Shown here: piece by piece, positions 53,037 through 61,910 of the stretch
How positions within the stretch are numbered: position 1 is the first letter of the stretch
How the letters are laid out: each line of letters opens with the position of its first letter
Assembly (NCBI RefSeq): GCF_014203595.1
Contig: NZ_JACHJK010000001.1
Coordinates: forward strand, 188,582 to 252,581
Source: Streptomyces echinatus
GTDB lineage: Bacteria > Actinomycetota > Actinomycetes > Streptomycetales > Streptomycetaceae
DNA: 64,000 nucleotides
Direction of reading: 5' to 3'
Position numbers and translations under genes: made by a program
Notes under the pieces: model-generated
Database searches by the model: none
What the model was told of the DNA's origin: nothing
What the model saw: the letters and a program-made list of their open reading frames with translations, nothing else

Positions 53037-53414
53037 ACTGCTAAGCCCCCCTCGGTGGTCGCGGCTCCTCGGTTGTGTCGCTCCTGCACGTTTCCCCTCG
53101 GTCCTGCACGAGTCCCCCGCCGTACGACAGTCAAGATCGAATTTACTGGCTCCCGCGATCCCGCGGTGACCAGTTCGACACGCCGGACATTGTCGACATG
53201 ACAACTTGGCGTGAAGCATTCGATCACGAAGCGTTGCACTCGTGAGCCGTGCAGGGAAGTGCGCCTTGTCGCAGTGGCCAAACCGCGTAGGGTGCGCAGC
53301 GGCCCCTGGACCCTTTCCGTGCAGGTGGAACGGGGGTTGAGGGGTGCTTCCGACCCCTCCTGGCCGATATCCAGAAGTTGGCTGAAAACCAGCGTTCGAA
53401 GGTGCGGAAACAGG
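53037..53414 (-). promoter_or_regulatory. adpA upstream region with AdpA-like site and TTGTC/GACAA dyad
   Basis: This 378-base gap drives adpA on the minus strand. TGGCGTGAAG (53207-53216) fits the AdpA consensus TGGCSNGWWY at nine of ten positions. TTGTC-GACAT-GACAA (53190-53204) lies beside it. These could mediate self-control, about 155-180 bases before the start. No gene is visible in the gap. Confidence 0.45.
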
Positions 53415-53684
53415 TCAGTCGACCGGTGTACGCCCCCGCGTGTGACGTCCGCCTCTTTGCGTCGCGCAACGCCCGGCGCACCGCTCCGAGCGGCGCAGCA
53501 GCAGCCGGCACAGCGCCGTGACGGCGGCCAGGCCCAGCGCGGTTCCGGTGGCGCCGGCCAGCGAGGTGCCGTACCAGACCAGGACCACGGGCACGAGTAC
53601 GCAGCTGAACACGGCCCAGCGGATCACATCGCTCGCGGTGTCCGGCGCGGGGTGCGGGTCGCTGCTGGATCGGCGTCCGGGCAT
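53415..53684 (-). CDS. Small membrane protein upstream of adpA
   Basis: The ATG at 53684 after GGGAG gives 89 aa. Two membrane helices (VIRWAVFSCVLVPVVLVWYG and SLAGATGTALGLAAVTALCR) follow a short soluble start (MPGRRSSSDPHPAPDTASD). The C-terminal tail is Arg/Cys-rich (LLLRRSERCAGRCATQRGG). The function is unknown. It is on the same strand as adpA. Confidence 0.72.
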   Translation of the reverse strand: MPGRRSSSDPHPAPDTASDVIRWAVFSCVLVPVVLVWYGTSLAGATGTALGLAAVTALCRLLLRRSERCAGRCATQRGGRHTRGRTPVD

Positions 53685-53997
53685 CTCGTACTCCCTGGGG
53701 CGGTGGCTCACCCCGGTTCAACGTCCGTTCGACCGGTCGGTCACCGGCCGTACCACTGTGAACCCTGCGCAAACCGCCTGTACGGGGCAGCAACCATTGC
53801 GTTACGGGCGCGGCTCGTGCATGCTCCGGTGAACCCCTACGGACGTCGGGGGGCCGCTCACGGAGCGTGCGCGGTATCTGGGCTCAGGAGGCGTGCCGCC
53901 GTACCCTTGGGGGTATGGGCTTGGGAAGGTGTTTCCCGGACACAGCTCTGCCGCACTCTGTCGTCCCCCCATAAAGGATCACAACGCCGAGACAGTC
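53685..53997. other. Intergenic region between the small membrane protein and UspA genes
   Basis: These 313 bases separate divergent genes. The middle is less GC-rich (CAACCATTGCGTTACGGG around 53790) and may hold promoters. I see no further gene, repeat or tRNA. Confidence 0.35.
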
Positions 53998-54525
53998 ATG
54001 GCCGGTCACGAATTCTTCGAACCCGCGGACCGCAAGCGGCCGGTCGCCGATCCCACGGCGGCCGATCCCCTGGCGGCGGAAGAGTCACGCCCTTCCTGCG
54101 ATCCCGCCTTCCGGCACGGAGTCGTCGTCGGCTTCGACGGCTCCACCTCGAGTGAGCGCGCCCTCGCCTACGCGATCGGCATGGCTCACCGCTCCCACTC
54201 CGGCCTGATCATCGTCCATGTCGCCAACCGGTTGCCCACCACCGTGTGGGCGGGCTGCGAGCCGCCCGTCTTCGTCGACGTGCCGGACCACCGCACCGAG
54301 GTCCTGGGGCTGGAGCTGGCCTGTGCGGACTATCTGGCCGAGGTGCCGTGGATCCTGGTCGAGCGGGGCGGCGACATCTGCCACGAACTCGAGGAGGTCG
54401 GCCGTGAGTACGAGGCCGACGCGATCGTCGTCGGTTCCACGCACGGCATCGTCGGGCGGATCTTCGGCTCCGTCGCGGGGCGGCTCGCCAAGCGGGCGCA
54501 GCGGCCCGTGATCGTCATTCCCTGA
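53998..54525 (+). CDS. Universal stress protein (UspA family)
   Basis: This 175-aa protein has the single Usp domain after an N-terminal extension of about 40 residues. The ATP-binding pattern is seen in VVVGFDGSTSSERALAYAI, DAIVVGSTHGIVGRIFGSVA and RLAKRAQRPVIVIP (the G-2x-G-9x-G(S/T) motif). It probably binds ATP and modulates dormancy or stress. It stands alone upstream of a YaaH-like gene. Confidence 0.88.
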   Translation: MAGHEFFEPADRKRPVADPTAADPLAAEESRPSCDPAFRHGVVVGFDGSTSSERALAYAIGMAHRSHSGLIIVHVANRLPTTVWAGCEPPVFVDVPDHRTEVLGLELACADYLAEVPWILVERGGDICHELEEVGREYEADAIVVGSTHGIVGRIFGSVAGRLAKRAQRPVIVIP

Positions 54526-54669
54526 CGCGATCCCGGGTTCCCCGTCTCCTCACGCTCCGTCAACTCCCTTTGTGCAACGCGAAACTACTCGCGCGTAGAG
54601 GTGGTTTGTGCCCTTGTGAAGGGCATATACCGGTCACCGCGCAACTGCACAGCACGAAGGGAGCCCGCC

Positions 54670-55230
54670 GTGGACAACGAAGTTCCCGCGGGAAGCGGAA
54701 GCACCACCGTGGTCGGCCGACTCGCCCTGGGGATAACCCTGTTGGCGTTCGGGCTCGGCACGACCGGTGTCATCGACGGCGTGGCCGCGTCCGACGCGGT
54801 CTCAGTGGCCCACTACGTGGGCGGAGTTGCCCTGTTCCTCGTCGGCCTGCTGGCCTTCCGTGGCGGTGACGGCGTCTCCGGTACGGGCTTCGTGGCCCTC
54901 GGGGCCCTGTGGTTCACCTGGGCGGTCGGCGGTCACTCGTCCGCCGACGCGGCCGGTCTCTTCCTGCTCCTGTTCGCCCTCGTGGCCCTCACGCTGACCC
55001 TCGCGGGCGGGGACGGTCTCGGACAGGTCGTGCACGGGCTGCTGTTCCTGGCGATGCTGGTGCTGGCCGTCGCGGCCTTCGCCGACAGTTCCGCTCTCGC
55101 GAAGGCCGGCGGCTGGGTCGCGGTCGCCTCCGGTGCGGTGGCCTGGTACGCGGCGACGGCGGCGGTGGCGCACTGGCCGACGGTGCTTCCTCGGCGTGCC
55201 GCCGGCCGGGGGGTGACGGCCACCGGCTGA
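54670..55230 (+). CDS. GPR1/FUN34/YaaH-like (acetate/succinate permease type) membrane protein
   Basis: The GTG at 54670 with AAGGAG gives 186 aa and six predicted helices (RLALGITLLAFGLGTTGVID, VAHYVGGVALFLVGLLAF, GFVALGALWFTWAVGGHS, LFLLLFALVALTLTLAGGDG, GLLFLAMLVLAVAAFAD, VAVASGAVAWYAATAAVAHW). Size and topology match the SatP/YaaH group, although the NPAPLGL signature is not clear. It could carry acetate or a similar acid. A terminator follows. Confidence 0.65.
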   Translation: MDNEVPAGSGSTTVVGRLALGITLLAFGLGTTGVIDGVAASDAVSVAHYVGGVALFLVGLLAFRGGDGVSGTGFVALGALWFTWAVGGHSSADAAGLFLLLFALVALTLTLAGGDGLGQVVHGLLFLAMLVLAVAAFADSSALAKAGGWVAVASGAVAWYAATAAVAHWPTVLPRRAAGRGVTATG

Positions 55231-55248
55231 ACCTCAGCGGCATGAGAA

Positions 55249-55283
55249 GGACCCCCGCGTGCTTGGTGGCCACGTGGGGGTCC
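55249..55283 (+). terminator. Stem-loop after the YaaH-like gene
   Basis: GGACCCCC (55249-55256) pairs with GGGGGTCC (55276-55283), extended by GCGTG/CACGT. It lies 18 bases after the stop. Confidence 0.7.
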
Positions 55284-55381
55284 GCTCTGTTGTCGCGCCT
55301 GTGCGGGTACGTGGGGGTTGCTCGCGCCCACGCGGCGGAGCCGCATGTCGAACACAGCCCCGCGCCCCTGAGAGGTGCGTT

Positions 55382-57199
55382 CTACTCCACCGTCACCGAC
55401 TTCGCGAGGTTTCGGGGCTTGTCGATGTCGCGGCCGAGGGCCTTCGCCGTGTGGTACGCGAGGAGCTGGAGCGGGATGCCCATCAGGATCGGGTCCAGCT
55501 CGTCCTCGTTCTTCGGGACGATGACCGTCTGGTCCGCCTTCTCCTGGTGCTGGTGCGCCACCGCAAGGATCTTGCCCGAGCGGGCCTTGATCTCCTCCAG
55601 GGCCGCGCGGTTCTTCTCCAGCAGGTCGTCGTCGGGGACGATGGCGACCGTGGGCAGGGCCGGCTCGATCAGGGCCAGCGGGCCGTGCTTCAGCTCGGAG
55701 GCGGGGTAGGCCTCGGCGTGGATGTAGGAGACCTCCTTGAGCTTCAGGGAGGCCTCACGGGCCACCGGGTAGCCCCGGACGCGGCCGATGAAGAGCATCG
55801 AGCGGGCTTCGGCGTAGGCCTCCGCCAGCTCCTTGATCTCCTCTTCCTGCTTGAGGATCTCGTTGATCTGCTCGGGCAGCTTGCGCAGGCCCTCGATGAT
55901 CCGCTTGCCGTCGCGCACCGAGAGGTCGCGGGTGCGGCCCAGGTGCAGGGCGAGCAGCGCGAAGGCGACCGTGGTGTTGGTGAAGCACTTGGTGGAGACC
56001 ACGCAGACCTCCGGGCCCGCGTGCACGTAGACGCCGCCGTCCGCCTCGCGGGCGATCGCGGAGCCGACCACGTTGACCACGCCGAGGACGCGGGCGCCCT
56101 TGCGCTTCAGCTCCTGGACGGCCGCGAGGACGTCGTACGTCTCACCGGACTGGGAGACCGCGATGTACAGGGTGTCGGGGTCGACCACCGCGTTGCGGTA
56201 GCGGAACTCGGAGGCCGGCTCGGCGTCGGCGGGGATGCGGGCCAGCTCCTCGATCATCTGGGCGCCGATCATGCCCGCGTGGTACGAGGTGCCGCAGCCG
56301 AGGATCTTCACGCGGCGGATCTGCCGGGCCTCGCGGGCGTCCAGGTTGAGGCCGCCGAGGTGCACGGTGGAGAACCGGTCGTCGATGCGGCCGCGCAGCA
56401 CGCGGTCCACGGCGTCGGCCTGCTCGTGGATCTCCTTGTGCATGTACGTGTCGTGGCCGCCCATGTCGTACGACGCCGCCTCCCACTCCACGGTGGTCGG
56501 CTCGGCCGAGGTACGGGTGCCCTCGGTGGTGTACGTCCGGAAGTCGTCGGCCTTGAGCGTGGCCATCTCGCCGTCGTCCAGCGTCACTATCTGCCGGGTG
56601 TGGGCGACCAGGGCGGCGATGTCCGATGCGACGAACATCTCCTTCTCGCCGATGCCGAGGACGACGGGGGAGCCGTTGCGGGCCACCACGATGCGGTCGT
56701 TGAAGTCGGCGTGCATCACCGCGATGCCGTAGGTGCCCTCGACCAGCCGCACGGTCTCGCGGACCTTGTCCTCCAGCTTCTCGGCCTGGGAGCGGGCGAT
56801 CAGGTGGGTGAGGACCTCGGTGTCGGTCTCGGAGAGGAACTCGACGCCGTCCGCCTCCAGCTTGCGGCGCAGGTCCGCGGCGTTGTCGATGATGCCGTTG
56901 TGGACGACGGCGACCTTGCTGTCGGCCGACATGTGCGGGTGGGCGTTCACGTCGGAGGGGGCGCCGTGGGTGGCCCAGCGGGTGTGGGCGATGCCGGTGG
57001 TGCCCTTGAAGCGCGCCGGGACCTTGGCCTCCAGGTCGCGCACCCGGCCCTTGGCCTTCACCATCCGCAGACCGGGCGTCTTCGGGGAGGTGACGACGAT
57101 GCCCGCGGAGTCGTAGCCGCGGTACTCCAGCCGCTGCAGACCCTCCAGGAGCAGAGGGGCGACGTCACGCTTCCCGATGTATCCGACAATTCCGCACAT
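55382..57199 (-). CDS. glmS: Glucosamine-6-phosphate synthase GlmS
   Basis: This 605-aa glutamine:fructose-6-phosphate aminotransferase begins MCGIVGYIGKRDV, where Cys2 is the glutaminase nucleophile. The glutaminase domain covers about 1-240 (HTRWATHGAPSDVNAHPHMS). Two SIS domains bind the sugar phosphate (GCGTSYHAGMIGAQMIEELA and ISQSGETYD-type loop VSQSGETYDVLAA). The C-terminal tail DKPRNLAKSVTVE is the conserved lid. It makes GlcN-6-P, the start of cell-wall precursor synthesis and the effector of DasR. The next gene upstream on the same strand is a small conserved one. Confidence 0.96.
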   Translation of the reverse strand: MCGIVGYIGKRDVAPLLLEGLQRLEYRGYDSAGIVVTSPKTPGLRMVKAKGRVRDLEAKVPARFKGTTGIAHTRWATHGAPSDVNAHPHMSADSKVAVVHNGIIDNAADLRRKLEADGVEFLSETDTEVLTHLIARSQAEKLEDKVRETVRLVEGTYGIAVMHADFNDRIVVARNGSPVVLGIGEKEMFVASDIAALVAHTRQIVTLDDGEMATLKADDFRTYTTEGTRTSAEPTTVEWEAASYDMGGHDTYMHKEIHEQADAVDRVLRGRIDDRFSTVHLGGLNLDAREARQIRRVKILGCGTSYHAGMIGAQMIEELARIPADAEPASEFRYRNAVVDPDTLYIAVSQSGETYDVLAAVQELKRKGARVLGVVNVVGSAIAREADGGVYVHAGPEVCVVSTKCFTNTTVAFALLALHLGRTRDLSVRDGKRIIEGLRKLPEQINEILKQEEEIKELAEAYAEARSMLFIGRVRGYPVAREASLKLKEVSYIHAEAYPASELKHGPLALIEPALPTVAIVPDDDLLEKNRAALEEIKARSGKILAVAHQHQEKADQTVIVPKNEDELDPILMGIPLQLLAYHTAKALGRDIDKPRNLAKSVTVE

Positions 57200-57244
57200 A
57201 TATAGAGGTATCCCTTGGCTGTCGCTGGTCCGGTCCGGCTGGTC

Positions 57245-57502
57245 TCAGCCGTAGACCATGCGGCGCAGCTGCCTGAGCGTCAGCTCCGGCGGCGCCACCG
57301 CCCGGTATTTCAGGTCCGCCTCGATCCGTTCGAAGATCTCCGCGTTCACCAGGCCCTGGGCCTGCAGTTCGCGGTGGCGGCGACGGACGAACTCCTGGGT
57401 CGTCTCGTCGAAGAAGGCGAGCACGTCCTGGACCACCCGCAGCGCCTCGCCCCGGCTCAGGGCGGTGGACCGCGTCAGGTGATCAAGGAGTTCGTCGTGC
57501 AC
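57245..57502 (-). CDS. Small conserved protein upstream of glmS
   Basis: The GTG at 57502 gives 85 aa; a TTG at 57538 is a longer option. It is all-helical and charged: LLDHLTRSTALSRGEALRVV, QDVLAFFDETTQEFVRRRHR, ELQAQGLVNAEIFERIEADL and a final QLRRMVYG. No domain is recognised. It ends 46 bases before glmS on the same strand, so the two may be cotranscribed. The function is unknown. Confidence 0.72.
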   Translation of the reverse strand: MHDELLDHLTRSTALSRGEALRVVQDVLAFFDETTQEFVRRRHRELQAQGLVNAEIFERIEADLKYRAVAPPELTLRQLRRMVYG

Positions 57503-57652
57503 CCGGTAGATCCTGGAGCACCGGAGCCGGTTTCGCAAGAATCGTGCCCGATTTCGGGCAGACCCCTGTTGAAACTCTTATGGTGCTCTGTTCGCGCACC
57601 GTCCATCCTGTGTCCTGCGTCTCGTCGCCCGAACCGAAGAGTTTCAGACGTC

Positions 57653-59233
57653 ATGGACATACCTCGTATGGGAGTACCCGAGAAGCTGGCCGCGCGCATG
57701 AGCATGGCCGAGCAGCATGAGTACCTGCGCGCCAGGTTCTCGCGGCGCACCATGATCCGGGGCGGGGCCGTCACGCTGGGCGCCGTCGCGGGTGGCGCGT
57801 TCGTGCCGGGCGCCACCGCCCAGGCCGCCGTGCCGACGCAGCGCGGCTCTTCCTCCGCCGAGTCGGTCGACGGCGCCCTCGTCGCCCCCTTCGGCCGCCA
57901 CCTGGCCTGGGGCAACGACCCGCGCACCGAGATCACGGTCTCCTGGCAGGTGCCGGTCGCCGTGCAGAAGCCGTTCATCCGCGTCGGCGCCCACCCGTGG
58001 GACCTCTCCCGCAAGATCGAGGCCGAGGTGCGCACCCTGCACACCCCGGCCGGTGTCGGCGCCGGCGGCGACCACACCCAGTACTACCTGCACGCCCAGC
58101 TCACCCACCTGCGCCCCGGCAGGACGTACTACTACGGCGTCGGCCACCAGGGCTTCGACCCGGCCGAGCCGCACCTGCTGGGCACCCTCGGCACCTTCAC
58201 CACCGCCCCGGCCCACAAGGCGCCGTTCACCTTCACCGCCTTCGGTGACGAGGGTGTCGGCTATCACGGCCTGGCCAACAACGCCCTGATCCTCGGCCAG
58301 AACCCGGCCTTCCACCTGCACGCCGGCGACATCGCCTACGGCGACCCGGCCGGCCAGGGCAAGACCACCGACACCGGCTTCGACTCGCGCACCTGGGACC
58401 AGTTCCTGCACCAGACCGAGTCGGTCGCCAAGCAGGTCCCGTGGATGCCGTCGTACGGCAACCACGACATGGAGGCCTGGTACTCGCCGGGCGGCTACGG
58501 CGGTGAGGACGCCCGCTGGACCCTCCCGGACAACGGCCCCGACCGGGAGAACCTGCCGGGCGTCTACTCCTTCTCCTACGGCAACACCGCGGTCATCTCG
58601 CTCGACGCCAACGACGTCTCCTTCGAGATCCCGGCAAACCTGGGCATATCCGGCGGAACTCAGACCAAGTGGCTGGAAACCCAGCTGAAGAGGTACCGGG
58701 CGTCGAAGGACATCGACTTCATCGTCGTCTTCTTCCACCACTGCGCCTACTGCACCTCCGTCGCGCACGCCTCGGAGGGGGGCGTGCGCCAGGAGTGGGT
58801 GCCGCTGTTCGAGAAGTACACGGTGGACCTGGTCATCAACGGCCACAACCACCAGTACGAGCGCACCGACGTCATCAAGGGCGACAAGGTCACCAAGAAG
58901 CTGCCGATCGGCGGCACGGCCTACCCCGAGACGGAGGGCGTGGTCTACGTCACCGCGGGCGCCGCGGGCCGCAGCCTGTACGCCTTCACCGCTCCGGACT
59001 CCTACGAGGGCCACGAGCACGAGACCGACTCCGTGGCCTCGTTCGTCAACACCAAGGACGGCAAGGTCAACGAGACCGTCGGCTGGTCCCGGGTGCGCTA
59101 CCTCGACTACTCCTTCCTGCGCGTGGACGTCACGCCCGCGCCGCGGGGCCGTCAGACCACGCTGACGGTGTCGGGCATCGCCGAGACCGGCAACCGCATC
59201 GACCACTTCACGGTGTCCCGCAGGGCGAAGTAG
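57653..59233 (+). CDS. Tat-exported purple acid phosphatase-type metallophosphoesterase
   Basis: This 526-aa protein has a long N-region with Tat motif FSRRTMIRGGAVTLGAVAGG. Purple acid phosphatase N-terminal beta domain (ITVSWQVPVAVQKPFIRVGA, YYYGVGHQGFDPAEPH). Metal ligands appear in order: TAFGDEGVGYHG, LHAGDIAYGD, SYGNHDMEAWY, VFFHHCAYC and INGHNHQYER. It hydrolyses phosphate esters outside the cell. It is divergent from the small gene before glmS. Two weak PHO-box-like repeats upstream were not accepted. Confidence 0.92.
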   Translation: MDIPRMGVPEKLAARMSMAEQHEYLRARFSRRTMIRGGAVTLGAVAGGAFVPGATAQAAVPTQRGSSSAESVDGALVAPFGRHLAWGNDPRTEITVSWQVPVAVQKPFIRVGAHPWDLSRKIEAEVRTLHTPAGVGAGGDHTQYYLHAQLTHLRPGRTYYYGVGHQGFDPAEPHLLGTLGTFTTAPAHKAPFTFTAFGDEGVGYHGLANNALILGQNPAFHLHAGDIAYGDPAGQGKTTDTGFDSRTWDQFLHQTESVAKQVPWMPSYGNHDMEAWYSPGGYGGEDARWTLPDNGPDRENLPGVYSFSYGNTAVISLDANDVSFEIPANLGISGGTQTKWLETQLKRYRASKDIDFIVVFFHHCAYCTSVAHASEGGVRQEWVPLFEKYTVDLVINGHNHQYERTDVIKGDKVTKKLPIGGTAYPETEGVVYVTAGAAGRSLYAFTAPDSYEGHEHETDSVASFVNTKDGKVNETVGWSRVRYLDYSFLRVDVTPAPRGRQTTLTVSGIAETGNRIDHFTVSRRAK

Positions 59234-59255
59234 CCGTCCCGGAGACGGGCGGTCC

Positions 59256-60173
59256 TCACATCCGCCTGAGGACCGCCTGCTTGGCCAGGGCGAACTCGTC
59301 CCCGGTCAGCACCCCGTCGCGGTGCAGCTCGCCGAGCTCGCGCAGCCGGCGCAGCAGCGCGTCGTGATCCTCCCCGGCCGGCTCCCCGGCCGGCTCCCCG
59401 GCCGGCCGGGGCAGGCTCCGCCGTGCCTCCGGCTCCGGCGCCACGGGTCGGGACAGGCGCGCCCGCGCCGCCGCCGTGGGGTGCGGGAGGCGTGCCTGCA
59501 CCGCCGCCGCGACCAGGGCCATCAGCGGATCCCTCTTGAAGCCCCACAGCTCGACGGCGTTCGGGTCGTACTTGGGCGGTGCGGCGACCGGGGCGCCGTG
59601 CACGAGGAAGCGCAGGTGCCCGTTCTCCAGGCCGGCCGCCGGCTGCCACTCCACACCGCTCACGTCCGCGAGCGGGATGGTGCGGGGGCCGGACGACGCC
59701 TTGGCCTCCTCCGTCTTCCAGTTCCACTCCAGCCGCACCCGCTCCCCGTCGAAGCCCGCCGTGCCGTCCCCGGCCGAGGCGGACACCGGCAACGCGGGAC
59801 CCGGCAGCAGGTACCCGTCGACCGGGTCCGCGGAAATCCCGTCCAGCAACAGGGCGTTGCGCACCTCGTCGGCGAGGTACTCGGCGACGCCGTACCGGTC
59901 GGGCTCGACGGTGAGCCGGTACGGGTCCTGGGCCTCGGCGAGCCGGCCGCCGGTGGCCTGCAGCAGGGGGTCCGCGCCGTCGCGCAGCCGCAGCCTGAGC
60001 CGCCCCGACTTCTTGCCCTGCTCGACGGAGATCCCCGCCAACGCCCGGAACGGCACGACGAGTTCGCCCAGCTCACGGCGGAGCAGGCCCACGCTCCTGT
60101 CCCGGCCCGGAGTGATGCGCACGGCATCGTTGTCGAGGATCCAGGTGCCGTCCTTCTGGATGATTTCCGCCAT
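59256..60173 (-). CDS. DUF4429 and SHOCT domain protein
   Basis: This 305-aa protein has two similar beta-rich DUF4429 halves (about 1-120 and 140-225: VRITPGRDRSVGLLRRELGE and the RTIPLADVSGVEWQPAAGL part). A Pro/Gly/Glu-rich linker contains a short tandem repeat (PAGEPAGEPAGE). The C-terminal SHOCT helical pair is LLRRLRELGELHRDGVLTGD followed by EFALAKQAVLRRM. SHOCT domains assemble oligomers. It shares an 80-base divergent promoter region with the hexosaminidase gene, including the DasR-like site. The function is unknown. Confidence 0.82.
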   Translation of the reverse strand: MAEIIQKDGTWILDNDAVRITPGRDRSVGLLRRELGELVVPFRALAGISVEQGKKSGRLRLRLRDGADPLLQATGGRLAEAQDPYRLTVEPDRYGVAEYLADEVRNALLLDGISADPVDGYLLPGPALPVSASAGDGTAGFDGERVRLEWNWKTEEAKASSGPRTIPLADVSGVEWQPAAGLENGHLRFLVHGAPVAAPPKYDPNAVELWGFKRDPLMALVAAAVQARLPHPTAAARARLSRPVAPEPEARRSLPRPAGEPAGEPAGEDHDALLRRLRELGELHRDGVLTGDEFALAKQAVLRRM

Positions 60174-60203
60174 GCGGGGATTGTTTCACCCGATCTGCGG
60201 GAC

Positions 60204-60219
60204 AGTGGTCTCGACCACG
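60204..60219. promoter_or_regulatory. DasR-like operator between the SHOCT and GH20 genes
   Basis: AGTGGTCTCGACCACG agrees with the DasR consensus except for the central A and the last base. It is a near-perfect 14-bp dyad (GTGGTC-TC-GACCAC) 34 bases before the hexosaminidase start, so it can repress that gene and perhaps also the divergent one. Confidence 0.82.
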
Positions 60220-60252
60220 TCTGACGGTCGACCCCCTCCGAAGGGAGCGCAT

Positions 60253-61854
60253 GTGAGACGGAACCACAGCACGACTCCCCGAACCCCCCGCGTCCTCGGA
60301 TCCCTGCTGCTGCTCGCCGCGGCCGGCGTCTCCACCCTCGGCGCGGCCCCCGAGGCACGGGCCGCCACCACGGTCCCGCTGGACCGGGTGGTCCCGGCAC
60401 CCGCCTCGGTCTCCCCGGGCGGGACGCCGTACCGCATCACCCGCGCGACCGGCATCCGCGTCGACGGCTCCGCCGAGGTCCGCCGCGTCGGCACCTACCT
60501 GGCCGGCATCCTGCGCCCCTCCACCGGCTATCCGCTGCCGGTCACCGAACGGGGCGCCGGCGGTATCCGACTCCGGCTGACCGGGGACGACTTCGGCGCC
60601 GAAGGCTACCGGCTGCACAGCGGCGCCGACGGGGTCACCCTCACCGCGCGCACCCCCGCGGGGCTCTTCCACGGCGTCCAGACCCTGCGTCAGCTTCTGC
60701 CGCCGGCCGTCGAGAGGAGGACGGTCCAGCGCGGCCCCTGGCAGATCGCCGGAGGCACCGTGCGGGACCGCCCCCGCTACGCCTACCGGGGCGCCATGCT
60801 GGACGTCTCCCGGCACTTCTTCACGGTCGCCCAGGTCAAGCGGTACATCGACCAGCTGGCCCTCTACAAGATCAACGAACTGCATCTGCACCTCAGCGAC
60901 GACCAGGGCTGGCGCATCGCGATCGACTCCTGGCCGCGGCTGGCCTCCTACGGCGGCTCCACCCAGGTCGGCGGCGGCCGCGGCGGTCACTACACCAAGG
61001 CCGACTACCGGGAGATCGTCCGGTACGCGGCCTCCCGCTATCTGGAGGTCGTGCCCGAGATCGACATGCCCGGCCACACCAACGCGGCCCTGGCCTCCTA
61101 CGCCGGGCTCAACTGCGACGGGGTGGCACCCCCGCTGTACACCGGCACCAAGGTGGGCTTCAGCTCGCTGTGCGTGCCCAGGGAGATCACCTACGACTTC
61201 GTGGACGACGTCGTCCGGGAGCTGGCCGCCCTCACCCCCGGCCGCTATCTGCACATAGGCGGTGACGAGGCGCACTCCACCGCCCACGCCGACTACGTGA
61301 CGTTCATGGACCGCGTGCAGCCGGTCGTCGCCGGGTACGGCAAGACGGTCGTCGGCTGGCACCAGCTCACCGGCGCCCACCCGGCCGAGGGCGCCCTCGC
61401 CCAGTACTGGGGCCTGGACGGCACCGCCGCGGCGGAGAAGGCGCGGGTGGCCGAGGCGGCCCGGAACGGCACCGGGCTGATCCTGTCCCCGGCCGACCGG
61501 GTCTACCTGGACATGAAGTACACGCGGGACACCGTGCCGGGCACCAAGTGGGCGGGCCTGGTGGAGGTGAGACGGTCCTACGACTGGGACCCGGGCGCCT
61601 ACCTCGCCGGGGTTCCCGCCTCGGCGGTCAGGGGCGTCGAGGCGCCGCTGTGGTCGGAGACCCTGAAGACCTCCGCCGACATCGAGTACATGGCGTTCCC
61701 GCGGCTCGCCGGAGCGGCGGAGCTGGGCTGGTCACCGGCGGCACGCCACGACTGGAACGCCTACAAGGCGCGCCTGGCCGCGCAGGGCCCGCGCTGGGAC
61801 GCCCTCGGCATCCGCTACTACCGGTCGCCCCAGGTCCCCTGGCCGACGCGCTGA
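60253..61854 (+). CDS. Secreted GH20 beta-N-acetylhexosaminidase
   Basis: The GTG at 60253 after GGGAG gives 533 aa. Signal peptide 1-38 (VLGSLLLLAAAGVSTLGAAP, cut near EARA-AT). GH20 N-terminal beta domain 40-175. The TIM barrel begins AYRGAMLDVSRHFFTVAQVK, with HLHLSDDQGW and the catalytic pair Asp338-Glu339 in LHIGGDEAH. The product-binding tryptophans lie in VVGWHQL, YWGLDG and LWSETL. It removes GlcNAc from chitobiose. A DasR-like site sits immediately upstream. It converges on desD with a strong terminator. Confidence 0.95.
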   Translation: MRRNHSTTPRTPRVLGSLLLLAAAGVSTLGAAPEARAATTVPLDRVVPAPASVSPGGTPYRITRATGIRVDGSAEVRRVGTYLAGILRPSTGYPLPVTERGAGGIRLRLTGDDFGAEGYRLHSGADGVTLTARTPAGLFHGVQTLRQLLPPAVERRTVQRGPWQIAGGTVRDRPRYAYRGAMLDVSRHFFTVAQVKRYIDQLALYKINELHLHLSDDQGWRIAIDSWPRLASYGGSTQVGGGRGGHYTKADYREIVRYAASRYLEVVPEIDMPGHTNAALASYAGLNCDGVAPPLYTGTKVGFSSLCVPREITYDFVDDVVRELAALTPGRYLHIGGDEAHSTAHADYVTFMDRVQPVVAGYGKTVVGWHQLTGAHPAEGALAQYWGLDGTAAAEKARVAEAARNGTGLILSPADRVYLDMKYTRDTVPGTKWAGLVEVRRSYDWDPGAYLAGVPASAVRGVEAPLWSETLKTSADIEYMAFPRLAGAAELGWSPAARHDWNAYKARLAAQGPRWDALGIRYYRSPQVPWPTR

Positions 61855-61859
61855 CCTGA

Positions 61860-61906
61860 CACCGGCGGACACCCCGGGGACCGTACTCCGGGGTGTCCGT
61901 CCGGTG
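61860..61906. terminator. Bidirectional terminator between GH20 and desD genes
   Basis: CACCGG, then CGGACACCCCGG (61866-61877), pairs with CCGGGGTGTCCG and CCGGTG (61888-61906) to make a stem of about 18 bp with one bulge. It serves both convergent genes. Confidence 0.85.
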
Positions 61907-61910
61907 GGGT

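Noticed and set aside
53224..53793. 189-aa minus-strand frame overlapping the small membrane protein gene
   Set aside because: It is an alternative frame without a ribosome-binding site. The 89-aa frame has two clear membrane helices and a Shine-Dalgarno.
57590..57607. PHO-box-like repeats GTTCGCG and GTCCATC upstream of the purple acid phosphatase
   Set aside because: Each matches the PhoP repeat GTTCACC at only five of seven bases. This is too weak to report as an operator.
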